A stretch of 13,332 nucleotides of DNA from Micrococcaceae bacterium UBA7136. Its GTDB lineage: Bacteria; Actinomycetota; Actinomycetes; Actinomycetales; Micrococcaceae. The position numbers and the translations under genes are program-made. The stretch covers positions 1-13,332 of the forward strand of contig DKXC01000101.1 in NCBI GenBank assembly GCA_002492045.1. Reading direction: 5' to 3'. Positions 6,498 to 13,332 of the stretch are shown here, one piece after another. How positions within the stretch are numbered: the first letter of the stretch is position 1; every line of letters starts with the position of its first letter. The notes below the pieces were generated by a model. The model did no database searches. It was not told where the DNA came from and saw nothing but the letters and a program-made list of their open reading frames with translations.

Positions 6498-6526
6498 GTG
6501 ACACCCGGCACAGTTTGCCGTAGAGT
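6498..6526 (+). promoter_or_regulatory. Candidate sigma-70-type promoter of the alanine symporter gene
   Basis: GTGACA (6498-6503) and TAGAGT (6521-6526) are separated by exactly 17 bases, matching the housekeeping -35/-10 pattern at most positions. Transcription would start near 6533 and give a leader of about 75 bases. Prediction from sequence only. Confidence 0.45.
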
Positions 6527-6550
6527 AGGGGGCTTAGAGAAACCCTCACA

Positions 6551-6598
6551 AGGAAGTAGGCGCCACTTCCCTGTCGGTTGCCTACCCGCAACAGGAAG
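6551..6598 (+). promoter_or_regulatory. Leader with mutually exclusive hairpins around the symporter ribosome binding site
   Basis: ACTTCC (6565-6570) can pair upstream with GGAAGT (6552-6557), loop AGGCGCC. Alternatively CTTCCCTGT (6566-6574) can pair with ACAGGAAG (6591-6598), eight base pairs with one bulge. The second fold buries AGGAAG (6593-6598), the Shine-Dalgarno of the ATG at 6608. GTAGGC (6556-6561) and GCCTAC (6580-6585) offer a third pairing. This is the layout of a translational on/off switch; the trigger is unknown. Confidence 0.5.
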
Positions 6599-6607
6599 CA
6601 CAGGCCC

Positions 6608-8062
6608 ATGACTCTCGAAAGTTTCCTCCAAGGATTCAGCTCCATCCTCTGGGGCCCCTTCGTCCTGATTCCCCTGCTACTAGGCACAGGTATCTTTCTG
6701 ACCTACCGGCTAGGCTTCATCCAGCTGACCAAGCTCATCGCAGCCAACCGTCTAGCCTTCTTCGAGCGTAAGGATGACGAGGCCGTCGGCGGTGACATCT
6801 CCCAGTTCCAGTCCCTGACCACCGCCCTGGCCGCCACCGTCGGCACCGGCAACATTGTGGGTGTCGCTACCGCTATCTCCATCGGCGGCCCAGGCGCCCT
6901 CTTCTGGATGTGGGTCACCGCCATCTTCGGTATGGCCTCCAAATACTCCGAGGCCTTCCTGGGCGTCCGCTACCGCACCACCGACGCCAAGGGCGAAATC
7001 TCCGGCGGCCCCCAATACTACCTAGAACGCGGCATCAAGGGCCCCTTGGGTAAGTTCCTGGCCCTCTTCTTCGCCTGTGCCGCTATCATGGCCTCCTTCG
7101 GTATCGGTAACACCGCCCAGGGCAACTCCATCGCCCACAACCTAGAGAACACCTTCAACCTGCCGGTGGCCTTCACCGGTATCGTCCTCTCCCTGCTGAC
7201 TCTCTTTGTGCTCATGGGCGGTATTAAGTCCATCGGACGAGTAACCGCAGCCTTCGTCCCGGTCATGATCATTTTCTACGTAGGTGGGGCCCTCTACATC
7301 CTGGGCGCCCACGCCGCCGACCTGCCTGCCGCCTTCGGCCAGGTCTTCTCGGATGCTTTCACCGGTTCGTCCGCCGTGGGCGGTTTTGCCGGATCTGCCG
7401 TGATTTATGCGGTTCAGTACGGTGTTGCCCGCGGTATTTTCTCTAACGAGTCGGGTATGGGTTCAGCTGCTATTGCGGCCGCGGCTGCTCAGACGACCCA
7501 CCCGGTTCGTCAGGGCATGGTCTCTATGACCCAGACCTTCATTGACACCATCATTGTGGTGACCTGCACCGGCCTGGTTCTGATCGTTACCGGTAGCTGG
7601 CACGCGACTGACCCTGCAACCGGTGAGCTCATGTCGGCGTCGGTCATGACCTCTCACGCTTTTAGCTCGGTGATCGGCCCGGCTGGCGCCTGGATCGTGA
7701 CCATTGGCCTGGTGCTTTTTGCCTACTCTACTATTCTGGGCTGGGCCTACTACGGTGAGCGTAATATTGAGCGGCTGGTGGGCCGGAAGGGTGTGACCCC
7801 CTACCGGATTTTCTTTGCCGGCATCATCTACCTGGGCTGCACCATGGATTTGGGCCTGGCCTGGACCTTCTCTGATATTGCTAACGGTCTGATTGCCCTG
7901 CCTAACCTGGTGGGCCTGATTCTGATGTCTGGTCTGATTGCACGGGAGACCAAGTACTACCTGAGTCAGGACCCCAAGCTGACGGCTTCTAAGGCTGAGA
8001 TTGATGCCTTCATGGAGGGTAAGCCCGGGGCGATTGACTCCTATGAGCAGACCGGCCGCTAG
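6608..8062 (+). CDS. Sodium:alanine symporter, AGCS family (AlsT/DagA-like)
   Basis: A 484-residue inner-membrane carrier that imports alanine or glycine, possibly glutamine, with sodium. Family hallmarks are TVGTGNIVGVATAISIGGPG (78-97), ALFWMWVTAIFGMASKYSE (97-115), ISGGPQYYLERG (131-142) and, around residues 270-295, YGVARGIFSNESGMGSAA. Later come GWAYYGERNIERLVG and about ten to eleven hydrophobic helices in total. Length is normal. A TTG at 6578 would add ten polar residues, but ATG 6608 has AGGAAG (6593-6598) nine bases upstream and is preferred. A promoter candidate and a foldable leader precede it. The gene is convergent with trmB across a large hairpin. Codon choice changes visibly near 7349: serine is nearly all TCC before and mostly TCT/TCG after, and valine and isoleucine shift in parallel. 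The amino-acid substrate cannot be fixed from sequence. Confidence 0.93.
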   Translation: MTLESFLQGFSSILWGPFVLIPLLLGTGIFLTYRLGFIQLTKLIAANRLAFFERKDDEAVGGDISQFQSLTTALAATVGTGNIVGVATAISIGGPGALFWMWVTAIFGMASKYSEAFLGVRYRTTDAKGEISGGPQYYLERGIKGPLGKFLALFFACAAIMASFGIGNTAQGNSIAHNLENTFNLPVAFTGIVLSLLTLFVLMGGIKSIGRVTAAFVPVMIIFYVGGALYILGAHAADLPAAFGQVFSDAFTGSSAVGGFAGSAVIYAVQYGVARGIFSNESGMGSAAIAAAAAQTTHPVRQGMVSMTQTFIDTIIVVTCTGLVLIVTGSWHATDPATGELMSASVMTSHAFSSVIGPAGAWIVTIGLVLFAYSTILGWAYYGERNIERLVGRKGVTPYRIFFAGIIYLGCTMDLGLAWTFSDIANGLIALPNLVGLILMSGLIARETKYYLSQDPKLTASKAEIDAFMEGKPGAIDSYEQTGR

Positions 8063-8065
8063 GGG

Positions 8066-8156
8066 CCTTTAAGGCAGATAGGTGCCAGATAAAATCGCTT
8101 TTGGGCCTAGGCTCCGCAGAAAACGATTCTTATCTGGTACCTATCTCTTTAAAAGG
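8066..8156. terminator. Large hairpin between convergent symporter and trmB; bidirectional terminator
   Basis: The left arm runs from CCTTTAAGGC through AGATAGGTGCCAGATAA to AATCG. The right arm runs from CGATT through CTTATCTGGTACCTATCT to TTTAAAAGG. They pair over about 30 positions with few mismatches. The stem starts four bases after the symporter stop and ends six bases before the trmB stop on the other strand, which fits termination from both sides. Confidence 0.8.
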
Positions 8157-8161
8157 GGGGG

Positions 8162-8995
8162 CTAGGCCTTGCGACGGTAGGTCAGGTCGTGGGCCCGACG
8201 TCCGGCCTCACCGGCCTTCCGCTCGAAGGAGGTCACAACCCGGCCCTCCCAGCGGGGAGCCCAACCACCCAGCGGGTCCTCATCGGTGGCTCCCTCACCA
8301 GCATGCAGGTTCTCAAAGTCGGGATGGGCTTCTAGCACCTCCCGCATGACCAGGGCATACTCCTCCCAGTCGGTAGCCAGTCGCCAGATACCGCCGGGCT
8401 TGAGCACCCGGGCTACCTTATCGGCAAAGCCGGGGGAGACCAGGCGACGCTTGTGGTGGCGGGCCTTATGCCAGGGGTCCGGGAAGAAAACCCAGAGCTC
8501 ATCCACCGAGTTCTCTTCCAGCAGGTTATCCAGTAGCTCCGGGGCGTTAGCCTGGGCTACTCGCACGTTCTCAACCCCGGCCTGACCCATCTTGAGTAGC
8601 AGGTCAGCAATGCCGGGGGTGTAGACCTCTACCGCCAGAAAATCAGTCTCCGGCAGCTGGGCGGCCCGGTGAACGATGGCCTCGCCCAGGCCAGAACCAA
8701 TTTCAACCACCAGGGGGGCCTCGCTACGTCCGTAGAGGGCCTGCCGGTCAAAGGTGGCGCCTTCAGCGACGGAAGTGTCGCCAATATTGCGGGGTAGATC
8801 TAGCACGTGGCTGGGGGCGTAGGTGTCCCAGGCCTTCTGACGGCGGGCGGTCAGGCGATCGCCGCGGCGAACAAAGGAGTAGGGCTGACGGTGAAACTTC
8901 TGGGGGACGGGGGCCGTCAGGTCTTCTCCGGCAGCGGCCCGGGCGGCCTTATCAGCCAGGTCTGCTTTTTGCTTGTGGGTTTCCATAGCTTTCAT
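8162..8995 (-). CDS. trmB: tRNA (guanine-N7-)-methyltransferase TrmB
   Basis: A 277-residue class I methyltransferase that uses S-adenosylmethionine to make m7G46 in the variable loop of tRNAs. The AdoMet-binding motif I is VVEIGSGLGEA (96-106). The acidic end of strand 2 is LAVEVYTPGIADLLLKM (120-136). The TrmB signature is FPDPWHKARHHKRRL (171-185), followed by WRLATDWEEYA (205-215) and the C-terminal TSFERKAGEAGRRAHDLTYR (255-274). The first ~50 residues are a polar extension typical of actinobacterial members. A GTG at 9043 would lengthen it by 16 residues but lies inside the terminator hairpin of the preceding gene. I chose the ATG at 8993-8995; the ATG at 8984-8986 is equally possible, since neither has a clear Shine-Dalgarno. 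It is probably transcribed from its own promoter. Confidence 0.95.
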   Translation of the reverse strand: MKAMETHKQKADLADKAARAAAGEDLTAPVPQKFHRQPYSFVRRGDRLTARRQKAWDTYAPSHVLDLPRNIGDTSVAEGATFDRQALYGRSEAPLVVEIGSGLGEAIVHRAAQLPETDFLAVEVYTPGIADLLLKMGQAGVENVRVAQANAPELLDNLLEENSVDELWVFFPDPWHKARHHKRRLVSPGFADKVARVLKPGGIWRLATDWEEYALVMREVLEAHPDFENLHAGEGATDEDPLGGWAPRWEGRVVTSFERKAGEAGRRAHDLTYRRKA

Positions 8996-9016
8996 TCTAG
9001 CGGTGGCAGGGCAAGG

Positions 9017-9051
9017 AAAAGCGGGGCGCAAGCAAATGCTCACACCCCGCT
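9017..9051 (-). terminator. Rho-independent terminator of the Tat-protein operon
   Basis: Read on the minus strand, AGCGGGG (9051-9045) pairs with CCCCGCT (9026-9020) and is followed by TTTTCC. The 18-base loop can form a smaller inner AGC/GCT stem. It begins 16 bases after the stop of the small Tat protein gene and separates that operon from trmB. Confidence 0.75.
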
Positions 9052-9066
9052 GAAGAAGGAAGGACT

Positions 9067-9687
9067 CTAGGAAGCCCGGAAACCGGTGACGGTGCCCATG
9101 AGCTCAGAGTTATCGTCGTAGTCGCCCTGGTTATCGTCAATGACGGTAGCGGCTACGAAAAGCTCGTAGTCAACGTTCCAGAAGGGCTTCTCAACGTAGT
9201 AGCGCAGGGGAATGATGATGGACTGGCCGGGAGCCAGGGTTCCTGCGTAGGTCCAGGTGTAGGTGGGGCCGTTGGGGTCAGCCTGGCCGGTGTAGGCGAA
9301 GGTGACCAGGGGGTCCACAGAGTTAACCTGGGTGCCAATGGTGGCCAGGGAATTGTAGTCGGAGCGGATGTCCTTCATCTGGGTCAGCAGGGTGCCGCTG
9401 GGGTTGACGGCGGGTACGGTGCCGACGTTGGTGATGGTCATGCTGTCGGGCAGGGAGCCGTAGCTCTGGGGGGTAGTTCCTTCCTTACCGACGTAGATGC
9501 CGATGTTCTTGACCGGTTCGAAGGTATCCCAGTCGATTAGGGGCTGGGCCAGTTCGATAGCCAGGTCGGTCTCCCCTTCGGGGGTGATGCTGGCTGCGTA
9601 GGCGGGGACGGCTGCGGTGGCCAGGACGGCCGGGGCAGACCAGAGGCCGGCCTTGACGATGGTGCGGCGCTGGGTGCTAAGAGTCAT
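9067..9687 (-). CDS. Small Tat-exported protein of unknown function
   Basis: A 206-residue protein whose first ~31 residues are a twin-arginine signal: STQRRTIVKAG with Arg7-Arg8, a hydrophobic stretch (LWSAPAVLATAAVP) and a likely AYA cleavage site after Ala31. The mature ~175 residues are acidic, contain no cysteine, and are rich in Thr, Asp, Pro and beta-type strands. Segments such as SMTITNVGTVPAVN, YTWTYAGTLAPGQSIIIPLR and ELFVAATVIDDN suggest an immunoglobulin-like or DUF11-like beta sandwich. No sorting signal or membrane anchor is seen at the C-terminus. The start ATG has AAGGAAAG about eight bases upstream. It follows the cholesterol oxidase gene after 32 bases without terminator, so both belong to one operon and are exported by the same route. 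Similar Tat-led small proteins occur in Micrococcales, but I know no function. Confidence 0.85.
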   Translation of the reverse strand: MTLSTQRRTIVKAGLWSAPAVLATAAVPAYAASITPEGETDLAIELAQPLIDWDTFEPVKNIGIYVGKEGTTPQSYGSLPDSMTITNVGTVPAVNPSGTLLTQMKDIRSDYNSLATIGTQVNSVDPLVTFAYTGQADPNGPTYTWTYAGTLAPGQSIIIPLRYYVEKPFWNVDYELFVAATVIDDNQGDYDDNSELMGTVTGFRAS

Positions 9688-9719
9688 GCTTATCTTTCCT
9701 TGCCTGTGTGTTTGATGTC

Positions 9720-11321
9720 TTAGTTGAAGCGTCCGGCCGCAATCAGGCGGTCCATGTTGCGCTCGGCGATTGCGGTGATGGTGACGAAGGGGTTGACGCC
9801 TACCTTACCGGGAATCAGGGAGCTGTCCATGACGAAGAGGCCGGGTACGCCCTTAACTTCACCGTTGAGGTCGGTGGTTTCGCCCAGGACGGCACCGCCC
9901 AGGGGGTGGTAGGTGAAGTAGTCGGCGAAGGTCTTGCCGCCTAGGAAGAGGCCGCTGTTGTAGGAGGTGCCGGGGTTGGCGGCGTTCATCTTGTCCATGA
10001 AGGCCTTGGCTGCGGCTACACCGGGGGCTGCCTTGGCGGAGTCCCAGTCCAGGTCGATGTTGCGGGTGGTGGGGTTCCAGGTGAACTTGCCGAAGTTGGG
10101 GTTGTTGGTGATGGCCAGGTAGAGGCCGATGCGGAGGTCAAGGCCGGCGGGGAAGGGGGCCAGCTCGGCGAAGACGGAGTTGGTGGAGTTGTCCCAGTTG
10201 GTGATGCCCATGGCGGGGATGCCGGACTGGTAGGAACCGGTGGCGGCGTTGACGTTGCGGGCCACCATGATGTTGCCGTTGGGGCCCCAGGAGCTACCCA
10301 GGGTGGAGGGCAGGTTCTTGATGGTGCCGGTGCCCTGGGCCCGCAGCAGCAGGCGGTTGGTGCCGACGGAGCCAGCAGCCATGATGACCCGGTCGTAGGT
10401 GCGGGAGCTGACGCCCAGGACCTTGCCATTGAAGTCGATGGTGCGCAGGATCAGGTTGAAGCTGCCATCGGACCGCTGGGAGATGGAGGTTACCTCGGTC
10501 ATGGTGGTCAGGTTGACCTTGCCGCTGGCGAAGGCCTTGGCCAGGATGGTCTTGGGTAGGGACTTCTTGCCGTGGTCGTTACCGAAGATGACCTGGCCAC
10601 CCAGGGCGGACTTGGCGACGCGGTCGAAGTTTTCACGGCGCATGTAGTCCCAGTCGTAGACGTTGGGGACGAACTTGTGCTGGAAGCCTGCCTTCTTGGC
10701 CTGGGCTGCACCTAGGCGGGAGAACTGGTACCACTTGGAGGTGCCGACGACGTCGCTGGGCGGGGCGGTGACGCCCAGGTTGGCGTTGGCACGGGGGAAG
10801 TAGGTGGAGTACATTTCCTCGGCGTCTACCATGGGCATGACCTGCTCAAAGTAGGATCGTTCGGGGGTGACGGCCATGCCGCCGTTGGCCAGGGAGCCGC
10901 CGCCGACGCCCTTACCGACGTAGACCTTCATGTTGGCGAAGCGCTCAACGCCGAGGACGCCTGCGCCGGGGGTGATGGGGCGGTTGACGAAGTCGAGGTT
11001 GGCGATGCGGGAGAGGGGCAGGTCGGTGCGGTTTTCGAACCACATGGAGCGGCTAGTGGGGTCGGTCATCTGGTCGAAGACGTAGCCGTCAGACTGGGGG
11101 GCCATGTCGCCCCAGTTGGCACCCATTTCGATCATGTCGACGGTGTAGCCCTTGTCGGTGAGGGCCCGGGCGGCTACTGCGCCACCGTAGCCGGAGCCGA
11201 TGATGGCGATGCGCTTCTGGCCGTTGGCGTGGGCGGTGCTGACGGTCTGGCTGGCGAGGAGGGCGGCTCCACCTACTGCTGCGGTTGCCTTGAAGGCGGT
11301 ACGACGGCTGCTTTGGGTCAC
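9720..11321 (-). CDS. Tat-exported cholesterol oxidase-like GMC oxidoreductase (class I)
   Basis: A 533-residue FAD enzyme. The N-terminal Tat signal has Arg6-Arg7 (SSRRTAFKA), a hydrophobic core and an AHA cleavage site near residue 32. The FAD dinucleotide motif is IGSGYGG (41-47) with VDMIEMG (61-67). The C-terminal half closely follows class I cholesterol oxidases: NSVFAELAPFPAGL (381-394), YFTYHPLGGAVLG (468-480) and SSLIPGKVGVNPFVTITAIA (500-519). Glu386, His472 and Asn510 correspond to Glu361, His447 and Asn485 of the Streptomyces enzyme, with the same offset of 25 for all three. It should oxidise 3-beta-hydroxysterols to 4-en-3-ones outside the membrane with release of peroxide; another sterol-like alcohol is possible. 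GTG start with AAGGAAG upstream. First gene of an operon with the small Tat protein, divergent from cycA. It lacks a cysteine-rich or anchoring tail. Confidence 0.92.
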   Translation of the reverse strand: MTQSSRRTAFKATAAVGGAALLASQTVSTAHANGQKRIAIIGSGYGGAVAARALTDKGYTVDMIEMGANWGDMAPQSDGYVFDQMTDPTSRSMWFENRTDLPLSRIANLDFVNRPITPGAGVLGVERFANMKVYVGKGVGGGSLANGGMAVTPERSYFEQVMPMVDAEEMYSTYFPRANANLGVTAPPSDVVGTSKWYQFSRLGAAQAKKAGFQHKFVPNVYDWDYMRRENFDRVAKSALGGQVIFGNDHGKKSLPKTILAKAFASGKVNLTTMTEVTSISQRSDGSFNLILRTIDFNGKVLGVSSRTYDRVIMAAGSVGTNRLLLRAQGTGTIKNLPSTLGSSWGPNGNIMVARNVNAATGSYQSGIPAMGITNWDNSTNSVFAELAPFPAGLDLRIGLYLAITNNPNFGKFTWNPTTRNIDLDWDSAKAAPGVAAAKAFMDKMNAANPGTSYNSGLFLGGKTFADYFTYHPLGGAVLGETTDLNGEVKGVPGLFVMDSSLIPGKVGVNPFVTITAIAERNMDRLIAAGRFN

Positions 11322-11670
11322 GATCTTCCTTGTCTGCTTTCTTTTGAGGTTTTCTGGGGCTGGCCTGGGTTTTCTCTGTTTAAGATGGCTGACCCAGCTA
11401 TAAGTCTGTCCACAGTTTAGTTGCTTGTGGGCTGTTTGGCGGGATATTTCCTCTGTGTGGATTGGCTAGTTCTGCTATGCTCGGCTGGATTTCTCCCCTA
11501 TCTCGGGGGACGCCTGTCTTAAGAAGTTAGGCAGGTTTTGGGTTTGTTTGTCTTTATTTGGCTCTCTTGGGAAGTTAAGCTGGCTCTAGTGGATTTTGCC
11601 TGTGCTAAAAGCCTTTGGGGGCTTCCCTGAAGGTGTGACACAGGTTAGAGTTAAATATCACATTTATCTA
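11322..11670. other. Non-coding divergent promoter region, cholesterol oxidase / cycA
   Basis: No credible gene is seen. The plus strand is T-rich with small hairpins: TCCCC/GGGGA at 11494-11510, GCCT/AGGC at about 11512-11532 and AAGCC/GGCTT at about 11610-11623. The promoter of the oxidase operon must lie here on the minus strand, but I see no convincing -35/-10 pair. On the plus strand, GTGACA (11635-11640) followed by the AT-rich stretch TTAAATATCACATTTATCTA (11651-11670) is the likely cycA promoter area; the exact -10 is uncertain. Confidence 0.5.
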
Positions 11671-11824
11671 GAGGGCTTGCTAGGATAGGTGCAAGTCCTC
11701 ATTCCCGGTAGCAAGCCCTAATCCCCATCAATTAGACTTGACCCTGAGGAAAACAAGTAAGCATACGAAGAGTTAGGGGCCCCAGCAGCACCACCTGCGG
11801 GCCACACTCACTCTAGAAAGTGAG
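11671..11824 (+). promoter_or_regulatory. Structured cycA leader with competing hairpins; candidate novel riboswitch or attenuator
   Basis: GAGGGCTTGC (11671-11680) can pair with GCAAGTCCTC (11691-11700), ten pairs including one G-U. AGGGCTTGCTA (11672-11682) can instead pair perfectly with TAGCAAGCCCT (11709-11719). The two folds exclude each other. Four more hairpins follow directly: CTAAT/ATTAG (11718-11735), ACTTG/CAAGT (11736-11758), GGCCC..GCAG/CTGC..GGGCC (11778-11803) and CTCACT/AGTGAG (11807-11824). The last one overlaps the start of the Shine-Dalgarno GAGGGGGG (11822-11829). No known riboswitch or T-box consensus was recognised. Confidence 0.5.
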
Positions 11825-11834
11825 GGGGGCGCTC

Positions 11835-13265
11835 ATGTCTAGCAAACAGACAGCAACCCAAGAAGAGAACAACCTGCAACGCGGGCTCTCAAACCGCCAC
11901 ATCCAGCTCATCGCTATCGGTGGCGCCATCGGTACCGGCCTTTTCATGGGATCCGGCAAGACCATCTCCCTGGCAGGCCCTTCCCTGCTCCTGGTCTACG
12001 TCACTATCGGTGCCGTCATCTTCATGGTCCTGCGGGCCATGGGTGAGCTTCTGCTCTCTAACCTCAACTACAAGACCTTCAACGACTTCATCACCGACAT
12101 CCTGGGCCCAGGGGTCGGCTTTTTAATGGGCTGGTCCTACTGGTTCACCTGGGTCGTCATCGGTGTAGCTGACATCATCGCCATCACCGCCTACGTCCAG
12201 TTCTGGTGGCCGGACGTCCCGCCCTGGATCCCCGCCCTGGCCCTGATCGGCGTCCTGCTGGCCCTCAACCTGCCCAGCGTCAAAAACTTCGGTGAAATTG
12301 AGTTCTGGTTCGCCCTCATTAAGATTGTTGCCATTATCGGCTTGATTATCGTGGGCCTGATCATGGTGGTCACCGGCTTCACCTCACCCTCCGGCCATCA
12401 GGCCTCCGTCGCCAACCTCTGGAACGATGGTGGCTTCTTCCCCATGGGTCTGACTGGCTTCCTGGCAGCCTTCCAGATCGGTATCTTCGCCTTCCTGGGT
12501 GCCGAACTGATCGGTACCACCGCTGCTGAAACCAAGGACCCCACCAAGACCCTGCCCAAGGCCATCAACGCCGTACCGGTCCGCATCATCGTCTTCTACG
12601 TGCTGACCCTCTCCGTCATTCTCATGGTCACCCCCTGGCGCAGCATCAGCCCCGACCGCAGCCCCTTCGTTGAAATGTTCACCCTCGCTGGCCTGGGCTT
12701 CGCCGCCCACCTGGTCAACTTCGTGGTCATCACCTCGGCAACATCCTCGGCCAACTCCGGTATCTTCTCAACCTCCCGCATGATCTACGGTCTAGCCCAG
12801 CACGGCAGCGCCCCGGCCATCTTCGGCAAGCTCTCTAAGAACGGTGTGCCCCGCAACGGCCTCTATCTGGCCAGCGCCCTGCTGCTCTCGGGTATTGTTC
12901 TGCTCTACGCCGGTGACTCCCTGATTGCGGCCTTCACCCTGGTCACCACTGTCGCTTCGGTACTGACCGTAGTTACCTGGTCCCTGATTATGATCAGCTA
13001 CATCAAGTACCGGGCAACCCGCCCCCAGCTGCACGAAGAGTCCGCCTACAAGCTGCCCGGCGGCGTCGTCACCGCCTACGCTGTGCTGGTCTTCTTCGTG
13101 GGCGTTATTGGCCTGCTCTTCATGTTTGAAGACACCCGCCAGGCCCTGATTGCTATGCCCGTCTGGTACGCCATCTTGGGTATCGGCTGGTTCTTCGTCC
13201 ACCGCAAGAACCAGGACAAGACCCTGATTGGACAGGCCCAGAAGAAGGGCCTGGACAAGCAGTAG
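11835..13265 (+). CDS. cycA: D-serine/D-alanine/glycine permease CycA-like (AAT family)
   Basis: A 476-residue inner-membrane proton-coupled amino acid permease of the APC superfamily with about twelve helices. From about residue 19 on it follows E. coli CycA closely as I recall that sequence: NRHIQLIAIGGAIGTGLFMG (20-39), SGKTISLAGPS (40-50), RAMGELLLSNL (67-77), EFWFALIKIVAI (156-167), LWNDGGFFPMGLTGF (195-209), GTTAAETKDP (227-236) and SATSSANSGIFSTSRM (301-316). CycA imports glycine, D-alanine, D-serine and L-alanine, and the analogue D-cycloserine. The ATG at 11835 has GAGGGGGG (11822-11829) just upstream; a GTG at 11820 inside the preceding hairpin is less likely. Start context and leader suggest translational control. 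The gene is the only member of its transcript, ending in a hairpin at the window edge. Confidence 0.92.
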   Translation: MSSKQTATQEENNLQRGLSNRHIQLIAIGGAIGTGLFMGSGKTISLAGPSLLLVYVTIGAVIFMVLRAMGELLLSNLNYKTFNDFITDILGPGVGFLMGWSYWFTWVVIGVADIIAITAYVQFWWPDVPPWIPALALIGVLLALNLPSVKNFGEIEFWFALIKIVAIIGLIIVGLIMVVTGFTSPSGHQASVANLWNDGGFFPMGLTGFLAAFQIGIFAFLGAELIGTTAAETKDPTKTLPKAINAVPVRIIVFYVLTLSVILMVTPWRSISPDRSPFVEMFTLAGLGFAAHLVNFVVITSATSSANSGIFSTSRMIYGLAQHGSAPAIFGKLSKNGVPRNGLYLASALLLSGIVLLYAGDSLIAAFTLVTTVASVLTVVTWSLIMISYIKYRATRPQLHEESAYKLPGGVVTAYAVLVFFVGVIGLLFMFEDTRQALIAMPVWYAILGIGWFFVHRKNQDKTLIGQAQKKGLDKQ

Positions 13266-13306
13266 CACCAGGCCCTCACCCCCTAGCCCCAGAAGCTAGA
13301 AAAGGC

Positions 13307-13332
13307 CCCGATCCTCACTGAGGAGGATCGGG
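13307..13332 (+). terminator. Hairpin after cycA, at the window edge
   Basis: CCCGATCCTC (13307-13316) and GAGGATCGGG (13323-13332) pair perfectly around ACTGAG. It lies about 40 bases after the cycA stop. The window ends at the last paired base, so a T-run cannot be seen, but position and strength fit a terminator. Confidence 0.75.

Noticed and set aside
11634..11662. TGTGA...TCACA as a CRP/GlxR-type site upstream of cycA
   Set aside because: The half-sites are about 19 bases apart instead of the six required.
11672..11719. tRNA-like fold in the cycA leader (GGTGCAAGTCC resembles a T-arm)
   Set aside because: There is no acceptor stem of seven pairs with CCA-side spacing, no D-arm and no anticodon arm; competing hairpins explain the pairing better.

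Overview
The window comes from a fairly GC-rich actinobacterium. The operon order dnaK-grpE-dnaJ-hspR with a MerR-type HspR, a DnaJ without zinc finger, Tat-exported enzymes and GTG/TTG starts point to the Micrococcales. The proteins look most like Micrococcaceae such as Rothia, but this is an impression from protein sequence and no database was searched.

Layout. (1) 1-2561, plus strand: heat-shock operon with the dnaK 3' end, grpE, dnaJ and hspR. (2) 2562-3894: a lone, lower-GC AAA-type ATPase with a C-terminal helix-turn-helix. It is preceded by short tandem repeats and flanked by two direct copies of a ~70-bp repeat. (3) 4091-5176: a luciferase-like flavin oxidoreductase, convergent with (4) 5277-6200, minus strand: a protein with an AbiEi-like N-terminus and a DUF559/Vsr-like nuclease fold. 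This gene is flanked by two near-identical ~62-bp hairpin repeats. (5) 6608-8062: a sodium:alanine symporter (AGCS family), convergent with (6) 8162-8995, minus: trmB. (7) 9067-11321, minus: a two-gene operon of Tat-exported proteins. The first gene is a class I cholesterol oxidase with its catalytic triad conserved; the second is a small unknown protein. (8) 11835-13265: a CycA-type D-serine/D-alanine/glycine permease ending in a hairpin at the window edge.

How the parts relate. The first four genes are one chaperone unit under HspR feedback, but its promoter and HAIR operator must lie left of the window. The two amino-acid carriers (AGCS and CycA) probably import alanine/glycine-type amino acids. 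The untranslated leaders of both can fold into mutually exclusive hairpins. In the AGCS leader one fold covers the ribosome binding site. In the cycA leader a chain of five hairpins runs up to it. These leaders are the best candidates for undescribed regulation here. The second theme is a family of intergenic repeats (2609, 3920, 5198 and 6379) bracketing two accessory-looking genes. No tRNA, rRNA, CRISPR array, transposase or integrase was seen.
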